Source: Fibrobacter sp. UBA1765 (GTDB lineage Bacteria; Fibrobacterota; Fibrobacteria; Fibrobacterales; Fibrobacteraceae). Taken from it: a stretch of DNA of 21,370 nucleotides. A model generated the notes under the pieces. That model saw nothing but the letters and a program-made list of their open reading frames with translations. It was not told the DNA's origin and did not search any database. Positions 20,312-21,370 of the stretch are shown here, one piece after another. Positions within the stretch are counted from its first letter, which is position 1; every line of letters starts with the position of its first letter. The stretch covers positions 1-21,370 of the forward strand of contig DCGZ01000066.1 of NCBI GenBank assembly GCA_002314675.1. Direction: 5' to 3'. The translations under genes were made by a program, and so were the position numbers.

Positions 20312-21175
20312 TTACGGCCCGTACATTGGGCAATCACTGCACAAGGCGGCTACATTTTGAGCATTTCCAAATCTACGTTCCGGGTTTGGGCAATGTTCCA
20401 CGGAACCATCAGGCAAAATCCATAGCTCATTTTCAAAGCGCCTGCATTTTTTTTCAATGCTGTTTTTTTGTGTAGATGGGGCATTTTTAAAGAATAGACT
20501 GCCACTAGAATAAAGCCTGGCCGATTTTAGTTTTTCTCGCAAGGCCAAAAGTTCCGCCATAGAAAGTTCGTACTGTTCTCGAAATTGTTTTGCTACATCA
20601 CCGAGAAAAACAGCCGGGTTCCACTTGATTCTGTCAATGCCGATTTGTTCTGCAAAATCTAATATGGCTGCAGCTTCGTCGACATTCTTTTTATGGAGTG
20701 TTACTTGCAAGGATAACGTTGCTGAATGTTCATTTTTTTTGCGAAGTTCATCGCGCATGGCAACCGCTGCAAGTACATTCAGTTTCCAAGAATCAAAAGA
20801 AACGCCAGGCATCATTTCATGGAATGTTTCTTCAGAAAAGCCCATGCAACTGATTTTTATGTCAGAAGAAACTCTTAAAAGATGACTTACGGAGATTCCT
20901 GGGAACGTACCATTCGTTGTAATGTTCAATGGGATTTTTAGAGTTTCGCAAAGTTCAAGTAGGTCGCCAAAATGACTGTAAAGAAGCGGCTCCCCCATTG
21001 TACTTGGAATAATTTCTTTCAAGGTCGCCGCATACTTTTGGATTGCCGTTTCTGCAATTTCGAAAGGCATTTCGCCCATGCCGAACTTTGTGCCACGCTG
21101 GTTTAAAAAGCAAAGTGGGCAATGCAAGTTGCACTTGTCCGGGTTTGTTAAAAGTGTAAGGCGTGTGATGGGCAT
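20312..21175 (-). CDS. Radical SAM protein with a cysteine-bearing C-terminal tail
   Basis: The radical SAM cluster motif CX3CX2C is Cys15, Cys19, Cys22 (CNLHCPLC). It is followed by GEPLLY (61-66), the SAM-binding motif, and by ITTNGTF. The 287-residue protein ends with four further cysteines (244, 262, 279, 282) in a reduced SPASM-like arrangement with ILPDGSVEHCP, suggesting an auxiliary iron-sulfur cluster. Such proteins modify peptides or mature enzymes, or act on nucleic acid or small-molecule substrates. No precursor peptide was found next to it. It has no Shine-Dalgarno. It lies 84 bases from the hybrid kinase, on the same strand, and next to the second repeat mosaic. Confidence 0.88.
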   Translation of the reverse strand: MPITRLTLLTNPDKCNLHCPLCFLNQRGTKFGMGEMPFEIAETAIQKYAATLKEIIPSTMGEPLLYSHFGDLLELCETLKIPLNITTNGTFPGISVSHLLRVSSDIKISCMGFSEETFHEMMPGVSFDSWKLNVLAAVAMRDELRKKNEHSATLSLQVTLHKKNVDEAAAILDFAEQIGIDRIKWNPAVFLGDVAKQFREQYELSMAELLALREKLKSARLYSSGSLFFKNAPSTQKNSIEKKCRRFENELWILPDGSVEHCPNPERRFGNAQNVAALCSDCPMYGP

Positions 21176-21182
21176 GGGTATT

Positions 21183-21266
21183 AGACGAAAGAATTTTTAG
21201 GATCTAGGATTTAGGGGCTATATTAGACGAGAGAACGGGCCTTTGGCCCTACAGACGAGAGACGAG
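21183..21266. repeat. Heptamer units of AGACGAG type, partly tandem, with a GGGCC palindrome
   Basis: AGACGAA at 21183, AGACGAG at 21225 and two tandem AGACGAG units at 21253-21266 are spread through the intergenic DNA upstream of the radical SAM gene. Between them GGGCCTTTGGCCC (21237-21249) is a small palindrome similar to the one inside the 75-bp element at 10925-10938. Confidence 0.65.
21198..21218. repeat. Heptamer tandem tract (TAGGATC type)
   Basis: Three consecutive seven-base units read TAGGATC, TAGGATT and TAGGGGC. They lie 23 bases upstream of the radical SAM start codon. Confidence 0.6.
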
Positions 21267-21291
21267 AGGGAACTGTCTATTTCCATGTTTA

Positions 21292-21337
21292 GGTATGGGG
21301 TCGCTTCGCTTTGAGGTCAATGCTTCGCATCTAGAGG
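21292..21337 (-). repeat. 46-bp dispersed repeat, copy 2 (inverted)
   Basis: The reverse complement begins CCTCTAGATGCGAAGCAT and ends GCGAAGCGACCCCATACC. It differs from copy 1 (10991-11036) at four positions only. The rest of the window (21338-21370) holds TGTAATTACA, a short perfect palindrome, and no gene. Confidence 0.85.
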
Positions 21338-21370
21338 TGTGAGGTTTTGTAATTACAATTACCTCAAAGT

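Overview
The window most likely comes from a Fibrobacter-like bacterium (Fibrobacterota, FCB group). That is inferred from moderate GC, weak Shine-Dalgarno use, the gene families present and the style of the intergenic repeats; no rRNA or other phylogenetic marker is available to prove it. Nearly all genes lie on the minus strand. Only one small membrane protein, at 8911-9120, is on the plus strand.

Region 1 (1-6.3 kb) is the conserved translation and transcription operon, transcribed leftward as rimP-nusA-infB-rbfA-truB. It has a candidate promoter and a 5' stem-loop just upstream of rimP. A further gene may begin at the left edge. IF-2 carries a long, low-complexity, Gly/Asn/Arg-rich insert.

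Region 2 (6.3-10.8 kb) holds a two-gene unit, an LtaS-like membrane sulfatase-fold protein followed by a DUF5662-like protein. After it come the small membrane protein, an unrecognised 213-residue protein with its own promoter and structured leader, and glutamate racemase (murI).

Region 3 (10.83-11.10 kb) is a mosaic of repeats: heptamer tandem tracts, a 75-bp interrupted palindrome and a 46-bp repeat. A second mosaic of the same style fills 21.18-21.37 kb and carries the 46-bp repeat in inverted orientation (42 of 46 bases identical). The two mosaics bracket about 10 kb of accessory genes.

Region 4 (11.1-17.5 kb) is a tightly packed, probably co-transcribed set: SAM methyltransferase, GT4 glycosyltransferase, YbhN/AglD-type membrane protein, a UvrD-like helicase fused to a PlsC-type acyltransferase, and a dicarboxylate/amino-acid:cation symporter-family transporter. 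The first three plus the acyltransferase suggest envelope lipid or glycan modification. The helicase half does not fit that theme. It also appears to lack the 2B subdomain, and an internal ribosome-binding site may release the acyltransferase as a separate protein. This fusion is the most unusual object in the window.

Region 5 (17.5-21.2 kb) has a large membrane hybrid histidine kinase and a radical SAM protein with a cysteine-bearing C-terminal tail.
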